This document shows, in pieces, positions 1 through 6,441 of a DNA stretch of 10,818 bases. Both the position numbers and the translations under genes were made by a program. The notes under the pieces are model-generated. The model made no database searches and was not told where the DNA came from. It was given only the letters and a program-made list of their open reading frames with translations. This DNA is from DASUGM01 sp036274055 (lineage in GTDB: Bacteria > Acidobacteriota > Vicinamibacteria > Vicinamibacterales > SCN-69-37): the NCBI GenBank assembly GCA_036274055.1, contig DASUGM010000271.1:1-10818 (forward strand), written 5' to 3'. Within the stretch, counting starts at the first letter, position 1. Each line of letters begins with the position of its first letter.

Positions 1-279
1 GTCGCGGTCGAGAAGATCGACTATGTCGAGGCCCAGGACGATTACGTCGCCTTCAGGACCGGCGGCAAGACGCTCCTGAAGGAGCAGACGCTCGGCGATC
101 TCGAGGCCCAGCTCGATCCGCGCCGGTTCGTGCGCATCCACCGCTCGTATCTGCTCAACATCGAGCGGATCTCGCGTGTCGAGTTGTACGCGAAGGACAG
201 CCGGATCGCGATTCTCGCCGACGGGACGAAGCTGCCGGTCAGTCGGGCCGGATATCAAAGATTGCAGCAGCTTCTCTAG
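1..279 (+). CDS. LytTR-family response regulator, C-terminal DNA-binding domain (5' truncated)
   Basis: The window opens inside this gene, and the visible 92 residues end at TAG 277-279. They form a nearly complete LytTR domain: an opening IDYVEAQDDYV segment, the central FVRIHRSYLLN motif (residues 43-53 of the visible part) and a closing LPVSRAGYQRL motif. LytTR domains are beta-rich DNA-binding modules, usually fused to an N-terminal receiver domain as in AlgR and LytR, and they bind direct repeats upstream of target genes. The receiver domain would lie off the left edge and cannot be confirmed, so a LytTR protein with another N-terminal domain is possible. The downstream tetR has its own promoter, so nothing links the two functionally. 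Domain identity is clear; the full architecture is inferred. Confidence 0.88.
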   Translation, partial: VAVEKIDYVEAQDDYVAFRTGGKTLLKEQTLGDLEAQLDPRRFVRIHRSYLLNIERISRVELYAKDSRIAILADGTKLPVSRAGYQRLQQLL

Positions 280-376
280 GCCCGAGGCCCGAGGCCCGAG
301 GCCCTAGGCCCTGGGCCCTGGGCCCTGGGCGCACGGCGCACGGCGCACGGCCCAAGACCCAAGTCCGAAGACCCAA
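279..376. repeat. In-register array of 14 seven-bp units
   Basis: From the last base of the LytTR stop codon, the sequence divides cleanly into 14 consecutive heptamers: GGCCCGA three times, GGCCCTA once, GGCCCTG three times, GGCGCAC three times, then GGCCCAA, GACCCAA, GTCCGAA and GACCCAA. All units share a G-n-C-C-n-n-A-like frame, and identical units cluster in runs of three. The array stops 3 bp before the TTGACA box of the next promoter. It is non-coding, with no start codon or Shine-Dalgarno in register. Runs of GGGCCC could fold, but no U-tract follows, so I do not call it a terminator. Its function is unknown. Confidence 0.9.
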
Positions 377-379
377 GAC

Positions 380-407
380 TTGACAATGTCCTTCTCCTCA
401 ATTTAAC
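380..407 (+). promoter_or_regulatory. Probable sigma-70-type promoter of the exporter operon
   Basis: A perfect TTGACA -35 hexamer lies at 380-385. The best -10 match at 16-bp spacing is TTTAAC at 402-407 (4 of 6 to TATAAT); TTAACT at 403-408 gives 17-bp spacing and 3 of 6. The stretch 381-409 is much richer in A and T than its surroundings. Transcription would begin around 414, leaving a leader of only about 9 nt before the ATG at 423. The operator palindrome covers the -10 element, as expected for autorepression. Confidence 0.6.
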
Positions 408-424
408 TAACCGGTTAGTGAAAT
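401..424. promoter_or_regulatory. Probable TetR operator palindrome overlapping the start codon
   Basis: The core ACTAACCGGTTAGT (406-419) is a perfect 14-bp palindrome. Symmetry continues outward through 401-404 and 421-424, with a single broken pair (405/420), giving 24 bp with 11 of 12 pairs matched. It covers the predicted -10 element and start site and includes the first two bases of the tetR ATG (423-425). TetR-family dimers bind palindromes of about this size next to their own genes, so autorepression of the whole operon is the natural reading. I saw no second copy in the window. Confidence 0.8.
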
Positions 425-1091
425 GAAGAGACGGCCGATCGCCCGCCGCGGCCCGAGCGCGGATCCCCAGCCGACGCGCGACCGGCTGATTGCAGCCGCG
501 GCGCACGAGTTCGCCGCCCGCGGGTTCGACGGCGCCAAAGTCGATCGCATCGCCGCCCGGGCCCGCCTCAACAAGGCGATGCTCTACTACCACTTCCGCA
601 ACAAGGCGGCGCTCTATCGGCAGATCCTGACCGAGATGTTCAGTGCGCTGGCCGAGCGCGTCGAGAGCGTCCACCGCCACGGCGTGGCCGTCGACGAGCA
701 GATTCGCCGCTTCGTTCGCGCCGTGGCCGACGAGAGCGCCGCGCGGCCGCACTTTCCGTCGATGTGGATGCGCGAGATGGCGGAAGGCGGGCGCCACCTC
801 GACGAAAAGGTGCTCGCCGAGGCGATGCGGGTGCTGCGGGTGCTCGGCGCGATCCTCGGCGAGGGCCGCGGCCACGGCGTGTTCCGGCCGCAGCACCCGT
901 TTGTCGTTCACATGTCGATCGTGGCGCCGATCGTGCTCTTCGGCGCGACCGCGCCGATCCGGGCGCGGTTCGGGCAATTGCGCCCCACGGGAATGCCGGA
1001 CGTGACCCGCGATCAAGTTGTCGACTACGTCGTGGCGGCCACGCTATCGGCGTTGATGCACTCCGAAACCGAGAAACGAGGGAGCCGATGA
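423..1091 (+). CDS. TetR/AcrR-family transcriptional repressor of the exporter operon
   Basis: This 222-residue protein has the TetR layout. Helices 1-3 span about residues 18-65, with the helix-turn-helix at about 38-58 (VDRIAARARLNKAMLYYHF), including the typical LYYHF recognition-helix end and the following K-AALY. A helical ligand-binding and dimerisation domain covers about 70-215 and resembles nothing specific, so the inducer is unknown. The start at 423 is the only plausible one; the next in-frame Met (residue 53) would destroy the HTH. No Shine-Dalgarno precedes the ATG, and the predicted leader is about 9 nt, so initiation may be near-leaderless. The stop overlaps the adaptor gene by four bases (ATGA, 1088-1091). 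First place in an operon with ABC-2 exporter genes matches E. coli cecR (ybiH) upstream of ybhGFSR, so it most likely represses its own operon from the palindrome at 401-424. Confidence 0.93.
   Translation: MKRRPIARRGPSADPQPTRDRLIAAAAHEFAARGFDGAKVDRIAARARLNKAMLYYHFRNKAALYRQILTEMFSALAERVESVHRHGVAVDEQIRRFVRAVADESAARPHFPSMWMREMAEGGRHLDEKVLAEAMRVLRVLGAILGEGRGHGVFRPQHPFVVHMSIVAPIVLFGATAPIRARFGQLRPTGMPDVTRDQVVDYVVAATLSALMHSETEKRGSR
1078..1084 (+). promoter_or_regulatory. Ribosome binding site of the adaptor gene
   Basis: The purine run GAGGGAG ends 3 nt before ATG 1088 and lies inside the end of tetR. It favours the start at 1088 over the in-frame Met codon at 1097 and over any upstream in-frame codon buried in tetR. 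Confidence 0.6.
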
Positions 1092-2113
1092 GCGGCATGG
1101 GACGGTGGCTGACAGCAGCCCTTTTGGCGGCCTCGATCGCCGCGTGCGCGCACGAGCCGGCGGCGGACGGGCCGCGAGCCAGCGGTTACGTCGAAGCCAC
1201 CGAAGTGCGCGTCGCCGCCAAGGTGGCGGGACGCGTCGTTCAGGTGAACGCTGTCGAAGGCGCGCGCGTCGAAGCCGGCGCGGTCCTGGTCACGCTGGCG
1301 ACGACCGATGTCGATCTGGCTCTTCAGCGGGCGCGCGCCGAACGCGCCAACGCCGACGCGCAACTGCGTCTCGTGCGCGCCGGCGCGCGCGAGGAGGATA
1401 TCCGGCAAGCCGACGCGCAACGCGCCGCGGCGGTCGCCGAGGGCCGCGCCGCCGACGCCGAACTGGCCGCGGCCAGGCTCGACGAAGCGCGGTTCGAGCA
1501 GCTGCTCCAGAATCGCGCCGGCTCGCAGAAACAGCGTGACGACGCGGTCGCGCGACGTGAGCTGGCGGAAGCGCGGGTGCGCGGCGCCGCCGATCGCGTC
1601 CAGGCGGCGACCGCGACGCTGGCCCGCCTTAAGGCCGGGGCCCGGCCGGAGGAAATCCAGGCGGCGCAGGCGCGCGTCGCCGCGGTGGACGCGCAAATCG
1701 CCGCGCTCGAGCACGATCGTCTCGAAGCCACGATCCTCGCGCCGCTTGGCGGCATCGTCACCTCGCGCCTGGTCGAGCCCGGCGAGCTGGTCGCCGTCGG
1801 CGCGCCGGTCGTCGTCATCGTGGATCTCGCGCACGCGTGGGCGAGCGCGTATGTCGAAGAGCCGGTCGTGCCGACGCTGAAACTCGACCAGGCCGCCACC
1901 GTCATCACCGATGCCGGCCAGCAACTGCCCGGCCGGATCTCGTTCATCTCGCCGCGGGCCGAGTTCACGCCGCGAAATGTCCAGACCTCGAGCGAGCGCG
2001 CCAAGCTCGTCTATCGGCTGAAGGTCTCGGTCGACAATCGTGACGGCATCCTCAAGCCGGGCATGCCCGTTGAAGTGCGGTTCGACACGCCCGCCGCCGG
2101 AGGCGGCAAGTGA
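1088..2113 (+). CDS. ybhG: HlyD/YbhG-type periplasmic adaptor, predicted lipoprotein
   Basis: This 341-residue membrane fusion protein would bridge the inner-membrane ABC transporter to the TolC-type channel. Residues 1-19 form a signal peptide ending in IAAC, with Cys20 as the predicted lipidation site, so the protein is probably anchored by lipid rather than by a transmembrane helix. The first lipoyl half (about 33-75) contains GYVEATEVRVAAKVAGRV. A long Ala/Arg/Glu-rich coiled-coil hairpin spans about 75-210, and the second lipoyl half (about 213-245) holds ATILAPLGGIVTSRLVEPGE. The beta-barrel region contains FTPRNVQTSSERAKLVYRLKV (about 293-313), a segment I associate with the YbhG branch, and GILKPGMPVEVRF closes the fold. 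An open frame extends upstream to 764, but that part overlaps tetR and lacks family similarity, so ATG 1088 is chosen. It shares four bases with tetR and four with ATPase 1. Confidence 0.92.
   Translation: MSGMGRWLTAALLAASIAACAHEPAADGPRASGYVEATEVRVAAKVAGRVVQVNAVEGARVEAGAVLVTLATTDVDLALQRARAERANADAQLRLVRAGAREEDIRQADAQRAAAVAEGRAADAELAAARLDEARFEQLLQNRAGSQKQRDDAVARRELAEARVRGAADRVQAATATLARLKAGARPEEIQAAQARVAAVDAQIAALEHDRLEATILAPLGGIVTSRLVEPGELVAVGAPVVVIVDLAHAWASAYVEEPVVPTLKLDQAATVITDAGQQLPGRISFISPRAEFTPRNVQTSSERAKLVYRLKVSVDNRDGILKPGMPVEVRFDTPAAGGGK
2099..2103 (+). promoter_or_regulatory. Ribosome binding site deciding the GTG start of ATPase 1
   Basis: GGAGG lies 6 nt before GTG 2110, inside the last codons of the adaptor gene. 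No comparable site precedes ATG 2131, so the GTG, which overlaps the adaptor stop, is the better start. Confidence 0.6.
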
Positions 2114-3039
2114 CCGCGAATTCCGCCGTGATGCCTGCCGTGCATCTGGCCGCGGTGCGCAAGAAGTTCGACCAGACCGTCGCGCTCGACGACCTCAGCT
2201 TCGACGTCGCGCCGGGCGAGATGTTCGGCGTGATCGGGCCGGACGGTGCCGGCAAAACGACAACGTTGCGGCTGATCTGCGGCCTGATGAAGCCCGACGC
2301 CGGCACGGTGCAGGTGTTCGGCCAGGATCCATTTCGGGCGCATCGCGCCGCCACCGCGGCGATTGGCTACGTCTCCCAGCGGTTCAGTCTCTACGGCGAC
2401 TTGTCGATCGACGAGAACATCGAGTTCTTTGCCCGCCTGCACGGCGTCGACGACTTCGCCGCCCGGCGCGCACGGCTGCTCGAGCTCACCGGGCTCGCAG
2501 CGTTTCACGATCGTCTCGCCGATCGCCTTTCCGGCGGCATGAAGCAGAAGCTGGCGCTCGCGTGCACGCTCGTGCATGAGCCGTCGATGCTGGTGCTCGA
2601 CGAACCGACGACCGGCGTCGACCCGGTATCACGGCGCGAATTCTGGAAGCTGCTCGCCGAGTTTCTCTCGCAGGGGCTGACCATCGTCCTGGCGACGCCG
2701 TATCTCGACGAAGCCGAACGCTGTCACCGCGTCGTGCTGATGCACGAGGGCCGCGCGCTCGCGCTCGACACGCCGGCGAATCTGCAGGCCAGCCTCGCCG
2801 GCACGGTCATCGAGATCGTGGTCTCGCCGGCGCGCCAGGCGCTCGAGGTCGTCCGCGCCGCCGCCGGCGCCGATCGCGCGCAGTTGTTCGGCGATCGTCT
2901 GCACGTGCGGGTGGACCGGCCCGACGCGGCGACACCGATCGTCGAGAAGCTGCGCGCCGCCGGGCTCGAGCCGACTCATGTCCGGCCGATCGTGCCGGCG
3001 CTGGAAGACGTGTTCATCGAACGGGTGCAACGATCATGA
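2110..3039 (+). CDS. ybhF: ABC transporter ATPase 1 (YbhF N-half-like), switch histidine replaced
   Basis: This 309-residue nucleotide-binding subunit powers the exporter from the cytoplasmic face. Visible motifs are Walker A GPDGAGKTT (43-51), Q-loop Gln90 in YVSQRFSLY, signature LSGGMKQ (140-146), Walker B MLVLDEP (160-166) with Glu165, and D-loop GVDP. The H-loop reads ATPYLDEAERC, so the usual His is Pro197 (codon 2698-2700). The C-terminal extension (about 220-309) ends in PALEDVFIERV, as in DrrA/NatA-like ATPases. From memory, the E. coli YbhF N-half also has a GPDGAGKTT Walker A and lacks this His, so the change looks family-typical rather than a mutation. GTG 2110 is preferred because GGAGG (2099-2103) sits 6 nt upstream; ATG 2131 is the alternative and would remove seven residues. 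It overlaps both neighbours by four bases. Confidence 0.95.
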   Translation: MTANSAVMPAVHLAAVRKKFDQTVALDDLSFDVAPGEMFGVIGPDGAGKTTTLRLICGLMKPDAGTVQVFGQDPFRAHRAATAAIGYVSQRFSLYGDLSIDENIEFFARLHGVDDFAARRARLLELTGLAAFHDRLADRLSGGMKQKLALACTLVHEPSMLVLDEPTTGVDPVSRREFWKLLAEFLSQGLTIVLATPYLDEAERCHRVVLMHEGRALALDTPANLQASLAGTVIEIVVSPARQALEVVRAAAGADRAQLFGDRLHVRVDRPDAATPIVEKLRAAGLEPTHVRPIVPALEDVFIERVQRS

Positions 3040-4388
3040 CGAGACGGCAGACGGCAGCGTGGAGCGCAACACTGATGATCGCTCTGGCGGCGGCGCCGCC
3101 GGCGCACGCACAGGCGCCGCTGGTCCTGACGCTCGAGGACGCGATCGAGCGCGGCAAAGCCGAGGCGCCGCGCCTCGGCGAGGCACGGGCGCGGGTCGCG
3201 GCGGCGGACGCCGCCACCGAGGCGCGCGAAAGCCTGAAGCAACCGACCGCCTCGGCAAGCGGCGGTTACCTCCGTACCAACCATGTACCGGAGTTCGGCG
3301 TGCCGGCGGCCGGCGGTGGGACGCGCATCATCTTCCCGGACATTCCGGACAACTATCGCGCCCGCGCCGAATTGGACGTGCCGCTCTATACATCCGGCCG
3401 GCTCGACGCGCTGGTGGAATCGGCGCAGTCCGAGCGGCGCGCCGCCGACGCCGATCGACGGACGACCGAAGCCGACGTCGCGTTCGAGACCGCGCGCGCC
3501 TACTGGTCGCTGGCGCTGGCGCGCGCCGACGTCGGCGTGCTCGAGCAGGCGCTCCAGCGCGCCGACGCCCAGGTCGCCGATGTTCGATCCCGGGTCGAGG
3601 CGGGCGTGCTGCCGCCGAACGACCTGCAGTCGTCGCAGGCGCAGCGGGCCCGGCAGAATGTCCGGCTGATTCAGGTTCGCAACGTCGCGGCGTTCGCCGA
3701 AGCCGAACTCGGCCGTCTGGTTGGCGCCGCGCCGGGCCAGGCGATCGCGCTGGCGACGGCGGCCGATCAGCCGACGCCATTTCCGGCTCGCGGGGCGGCG
3801 GCCAATTTCGATCTGGCCGCGCTGGTCGCGCTGGCCACGGCGCAGCGCGCCGAGCGCGACGCGATTGCCGCGCGCCAGGCGGCGTTGAACGCCACCGGCG
3901 ACGCGGCGCTGGCGGCGACGCGGCCGCAGATCGCCGCCATTGCCGCGGTCGAACCGGCGCGGCCCAATTCGCGTTTCGTGCCGCGCTCCGATCAGTGGCA
4001 CGCGTCATGGGACCTGGGCGTGAATCTGAGCTGGAACTTCTTCGATGCCGGCCGGGCGCGCGCTGAACGCGCGAGCGTGGCCGCGCAGGCCGACGCGCTC
4101 GGCTACCGGTTGAAGGAGTTCGATCAGGTGCTGCAGCTCGACATTCGTCAGCGGCTGCTCGATTTCGAATCGCATCAGGCGGCGCTGGTGGCGTCCGGTG
4201 AGGCGGTCGCGGCTGCGGCCGAGGCGCATCGGGTGATCGAACAACGGTTTGCCGCCGGCGTCGCCACGAGCACCGACGTGCTCGACGCACAGCTCGACCT
4301 CGTCGAAGCCGAGGTCGAGCGTTCACGCCTGCAGGTCCAGCTTCGACTCGACGAGGCGCGGCTGATTCGCGCGCTCGGTGGCAAGTGA
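3036..4388 (+). CDS. TolC-type outer-membrane efflux protein
   Basis: This 450-residue outer-membrane channel subunit would form the exit duct of the exporter as a trimer. A Sec signal peptide occupies about residues 1-25, with a hydrophobic core ATLMIALAAA and an AHA-Q cleavage site. The mature protein has the two-fold OEP repeat. The first half (about 28-230) opens with LTLEDAIERGKAEAP and contains a likely beta segment YRARAELDVPLYTSGRLDAL (107-126). The second half (about 258-450) mirrors it with WDLGVNLSWNFFDAGRARAE (325-344) and the RFAAGVATSTDVLDAQLDLVEAE signature region. The long Ala/Arg/Glu-rich helices match the periplasmic tunnel. It starts at ATG 3036, four bases inside ATPase 1, and its stop overlaps ATPase 2. 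Its place between the two ATPase genes is unusual; in related operons as I know them the ATPases are fused or adjacent. Confidence 0.93.
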   Translation: MTRRQTAAWSATLMIALAAAPPAHAQAPLVLTLEDAIERGKAEAPRLGEARARVAAADAATEARESLKQPTASASGGYLRTNHVPEFGVPAAGGGTRIIFPDIPDNYRARAELDVPLYTSGRLDALVESAQSERRAADADRRTTEADVAFETARAYWSLALARADVGVLEQALQRADAQVADVRSRVEAGVLPPNDLQSSQAQRARQNVRLIQVRNVAAFAEAELGRLVGAAPGQAIALATAADQPTPFPARGAAANFDLAALVALATAQRAERDAIAARQAALNATGDAALAATRPQIAAIAAVEPARPNSRFVPRSDQWHASWDLGVNLSWNFFDAGRARAERASVAAQADALGYRLKEFDQVLQLDIRQRLLDFESHQAALVASGEAVAAAAEAHRVIEQRFAAGVATSTDVLDAQLDLVEAEVERSRLQVQLRLDEARLIRALGGK

Positions 4389-5335
4389 CGGCTGACGATC
4401 GCGCCATCGTCGTCGACCGGCTCTCGCGCCGCTTCGGCACGTTCAACGCCGTCGACAACGTGAGCTTCGACGTGCGGCGCGGCGAGGTGTTCGGTTTTCT
4501 CGGCAGCAACGGCGCCGGCAAGTCGACGACGATCCGGATGCTGTGCGGCCTGCTCGCCCCGACCTCGGGACGCGCGCTCATCGACGGCATCGATGTCGGC
4601 ATCGACCCGGAGGGCGTCAAGCGCCGCATCGGGTACATGTCGCAGAAGTTCTCGCTCTACGAACTGCTGACCGTCGATCAGAACATCACGTTCTATGCCG
4701 GCCTCTACGGCCTGACCGGCGAGCGGCTGGCGCGCCGCCGTCAATTCGTCCTCGAGATGGGCGGACTCAAAGGGCGCGAGCAGGCGCTAGCGCGGACCCT
4801 GTCGGGCGGCTGGCGGCAGCGTCTCGCCCTCGGCTGCGCGCTGCTGCACGAACCGCCGATTCTGTTTCTCGACGAGCCCACCGGCGGCGTCGACCCGGTG
4901 TCGCGTCGCGAGTTCTGGCGGCTGATCGACGATCTGTCGGCCGGCGGCACGACCGTGCTGGTCACGACCCACTATCTCGACGAAGCCGAACGGTGCGATC
5001 GCGTCGCGGTGATTCACGCCGGGAAGCTCGCGACCATCGGCAGCGTCGCTGAGCTCAAGTCGGTGTTCGCCGATCGTCTGCTGCTCGAGTTGCGCGCCCG
5101 CGATCCGGTCGCCGTGATGTCGGCGCTCGACCAGCTGCCGGGCGTCGAGAAGACCAGTTTGTTTGGCACCGCCGTGCACGCGGTGTTCGGGAGCCGGACG
5201 CTGAAGCCCGAGGACATCCGGGCCACGCTCGAGCAGCGCGGTTTGCAGGTGACGTCGATCGAACCGGTGGCGCCGTCGCTCGAAGACGTGTTTCTCGACA
5301 TCGTCGATCGTGAATCGACGAAGGGGGCGGCGTGA
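4385..5335 (+). CDS. ybhF: ABC transporter ATPase 2 (YbhF C-half-like), all catalytic motifs intact
   Basis: This 316-residue nucleotide-binding subunit is predicted to pair with ATPase 1. It carries Walker A GSNGAGKST (40-48), Q-loop Gln87 in YMSQKFSLYELLTV, signature LSGGWRQ (139-145), Walker B ILFLDEP (159-165) with Glu164, GVDP, and a normal switch histidine His196 in VTTHYLDEAERC. The C-terminal extension ends in VAPSLEDVFLDIV, like ATPase 1. The two proteins share PVSRREFW and YLDEAERC blocks, which points to an old duplication within a fused or tandem pair. The start is GTG 4385 overlapping the tolC stop (GTGA); only a weak GGTGG precedes it, so translation probably depends on ribosomes finishing tolC. 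It overlaps the first permease by four bases. ABC identity is certain; pairing with ATPase 1 is inferred from context. Confidence 0.95.
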   Translation: MTADDRAIVVDRLSRRFGTFNAVDNVSFDVRRGEVFGFLGSNGAGKSTTIRMLCGLLAPTSGRALIDGIDVGIDPEGVKRRIGYMSQKFSLYELLTVDQNITFYAGLYGLTGERLARRRQFVLEMGGLKGREQALARTLSGGWRQRLALGCALLHEPPILFLDEPTGGVDPVSRREFWRLIDDLSAGGTTVLVTTHYLDEAERCDRVAVIHAGKLATIGSVAELKSVFADRLLLELRARDPVAVMSALDQLPGVEKTSLFGTAVHAVFGSRTLKPEDIRATLEQRGLQVTSIEPVAPSLEDVFLDIVDRESTKGAA

Positions 5336-6441
5336 GACGGGCCTGGGCGGTCGCGATCAAGGAACTGCGGCAGATTCGCCGCGATCGTCGTTCGCTGTTG
5401 ATCCTCGTGTTCATCCCGGCGCTGTTCCTGTTTCTCTACGGCTACGCGTTGAACTTCGACATCCGTCACGTCTCACTGGCGGTGCAGGATCGCGACGCCA
5501 CCGCAGAAAGCCGCGCCGTGACCGCCGCGTTCGTCCACTCCACCTACTTCGACGTCACCGCCGGCATCGCCACCGACGCCGACGTCGTCGCGCTGATGGA
5601 CGCCGATCGGGTCCGCACCGTCCTGGTGATTCCCGAGGGCTACGCGCAGAAAGTCCGCAGCGGCGACACCGCCGTGCTGCAGGTGATCATCAACGGCGAC
5701 AACGCCAACAGCGCGACGACGATCCTCGGTTATGTCGACGCGCTGCTGCGCGATCTGTCCGCCCGCATGGCCGCCGGCACCGTCCGTGCCGTTCAGGCGC
5801 CGATTATCGGCGCGGCGCCGCGGATCTGGTACAACCCCGAATTGCGGAGCACGCTGTTTCTCGTTCCCGGCCTGGTCGCCTACATCTCGATGATTACCGC
5901 CGTCGTCTCGACGGCGATGTCGATCGTCCGCGAGAAGGAACTCGGCACCATGGAGCAGATTCGCATGGCGCCGATGTCGAACCTGTCGTTCGTCGTCGGC
6001 AAGACACTGCCGTACCTCGTGCTGTCGCAGATCTCGGCGCTGATCGTGATCCTTGCCGCGATGTGGTTGTTCGGTCTGCCGATGCGCGGCAACTGGGGCA
6101 CGCTGTCGCTGGTCACCGCGTTGTTCCTGGTCGGCGCGCTGGGCACCGGGCTGCTGGTCTCGACCGTCGCCGACACCCAGCAGGTCGCCTTTCAGGCGGC
6201 GATGCTGATCGCGTTCCTGCCCACCTTCATGCTCTCCGGCTTCCTGTTTCCGATCGCGAGCATGCCGGTCGGCCTGCAGTACATCACCGCCATCGTTCCG
6301 GCGAAGTATTTCCTGGTCGCCTTGCGCGGCGTCGTCCTCAAAGGACTCGAGTTGCACGAACTCTGGCGGCCGATCGGCGCGCTCACGATCTATGCCGCGA
6401 TCGTCCTCGGCTTGTCGGCGTTGAGGCTGGCGCGCCGATGA
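5332..6441 (+). CDS. ybhS: ABC-2 type permease, YbhS-like
   Basis: This 369-residue inner-membrane subunit has ABC-2 topology. One helix near the N terminus (about 21-40) is followed by a large extracytoplasmic domain (about 41-170, opening NFDIRHVSLAVQDRD). Five further hydrophobic segments lie at about 174-196, 219-247, 257-279, 287-307 and 346-366. The cytoplasmic coupling region after the second helix reads VREKELGTMEQIRMAP (199-214), the conserved ABC-2 motif, and LSGFLFPIASMP (301-312) is the usual re-entrant or last-helix signature. The start is GTG 5332 sharing four bases with ATPase 2, with an AAGGGGG run (5321-5327) as ribosome binding site. It presumably dimerises with the next gene product to form the translocation path. 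Substrate is unknown; YbhFSR relatives are described as drug or cation exporters, and that transfer is only an analogy. Confidence 0.94.
   Translation: MRRAWAVAIKELRQIRRDRRSLLILVFIPALFLFLYGYALNFDIRHVSLAVQDRDATAESRAVTAAFVHSTYFDVTAGIATDADVVALMDADRVRTVLVIPEGYAQKVRSGDTAVLQVIINGDNANSATTILGYVDALLRDLSARMAAGTVRAVQAPIIGAAPRIWYNPELRSTLFLVPGLVAYISMITAVVSTAMSIVREKELGTMEQIRMAPMSNLSFVVGKTLPYLVLSQISALIVILAAMWLFGLPMRGNWGTLSLVTALFLVGALGTGLLVSTVADTQQVAFQAAMLIAFLPTFMLSGFLFPIASMPVGLQYITAIVPAKYFLVALRGVVLKGLELHELWRPIGALTIYAAIVLGLSALRLARR

Noticed and set aside
307..330. Intrinsic terminator from GGGCCC palindromes after the LytTR gene
   Set aside because: The palindromes are by-products of the heptamer register, and no T-run follows; termination here is possible but unsupported.
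279..376. CRISPR array
   Set aside because: The units are 7 bp, contiguous and without spacers; the same argument excludes the octamer array at 10545-10641.
276..1016. Minus-strand open frame covering the heptamer array and tetR
   Set aside because: It has no recognisable domain, is His/Arg-rich, and is antisense to a clear TetR gene.
764..1087. Upstream in-frame extension of the adaptor
   Set aside because: It lies within tetR, lacks similarity, and would bury the signal peptide.
3328..4638. Long minus-strand open frame opposite tolC and ATPase 2
   Set aside because: The translation is Arg/Pro/Ala-rich, has no recognisable domain and mirrors two well-supported plus-strand genes. It is typical of antisense frames in GC-rich DNA.
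5310..6437. Upstream in-frame extension of the second permease
   Set aside because: It overlaps the first permease in another frame and is Arg-rich without membrane segments. The real N terminus at 6438 matches the family.
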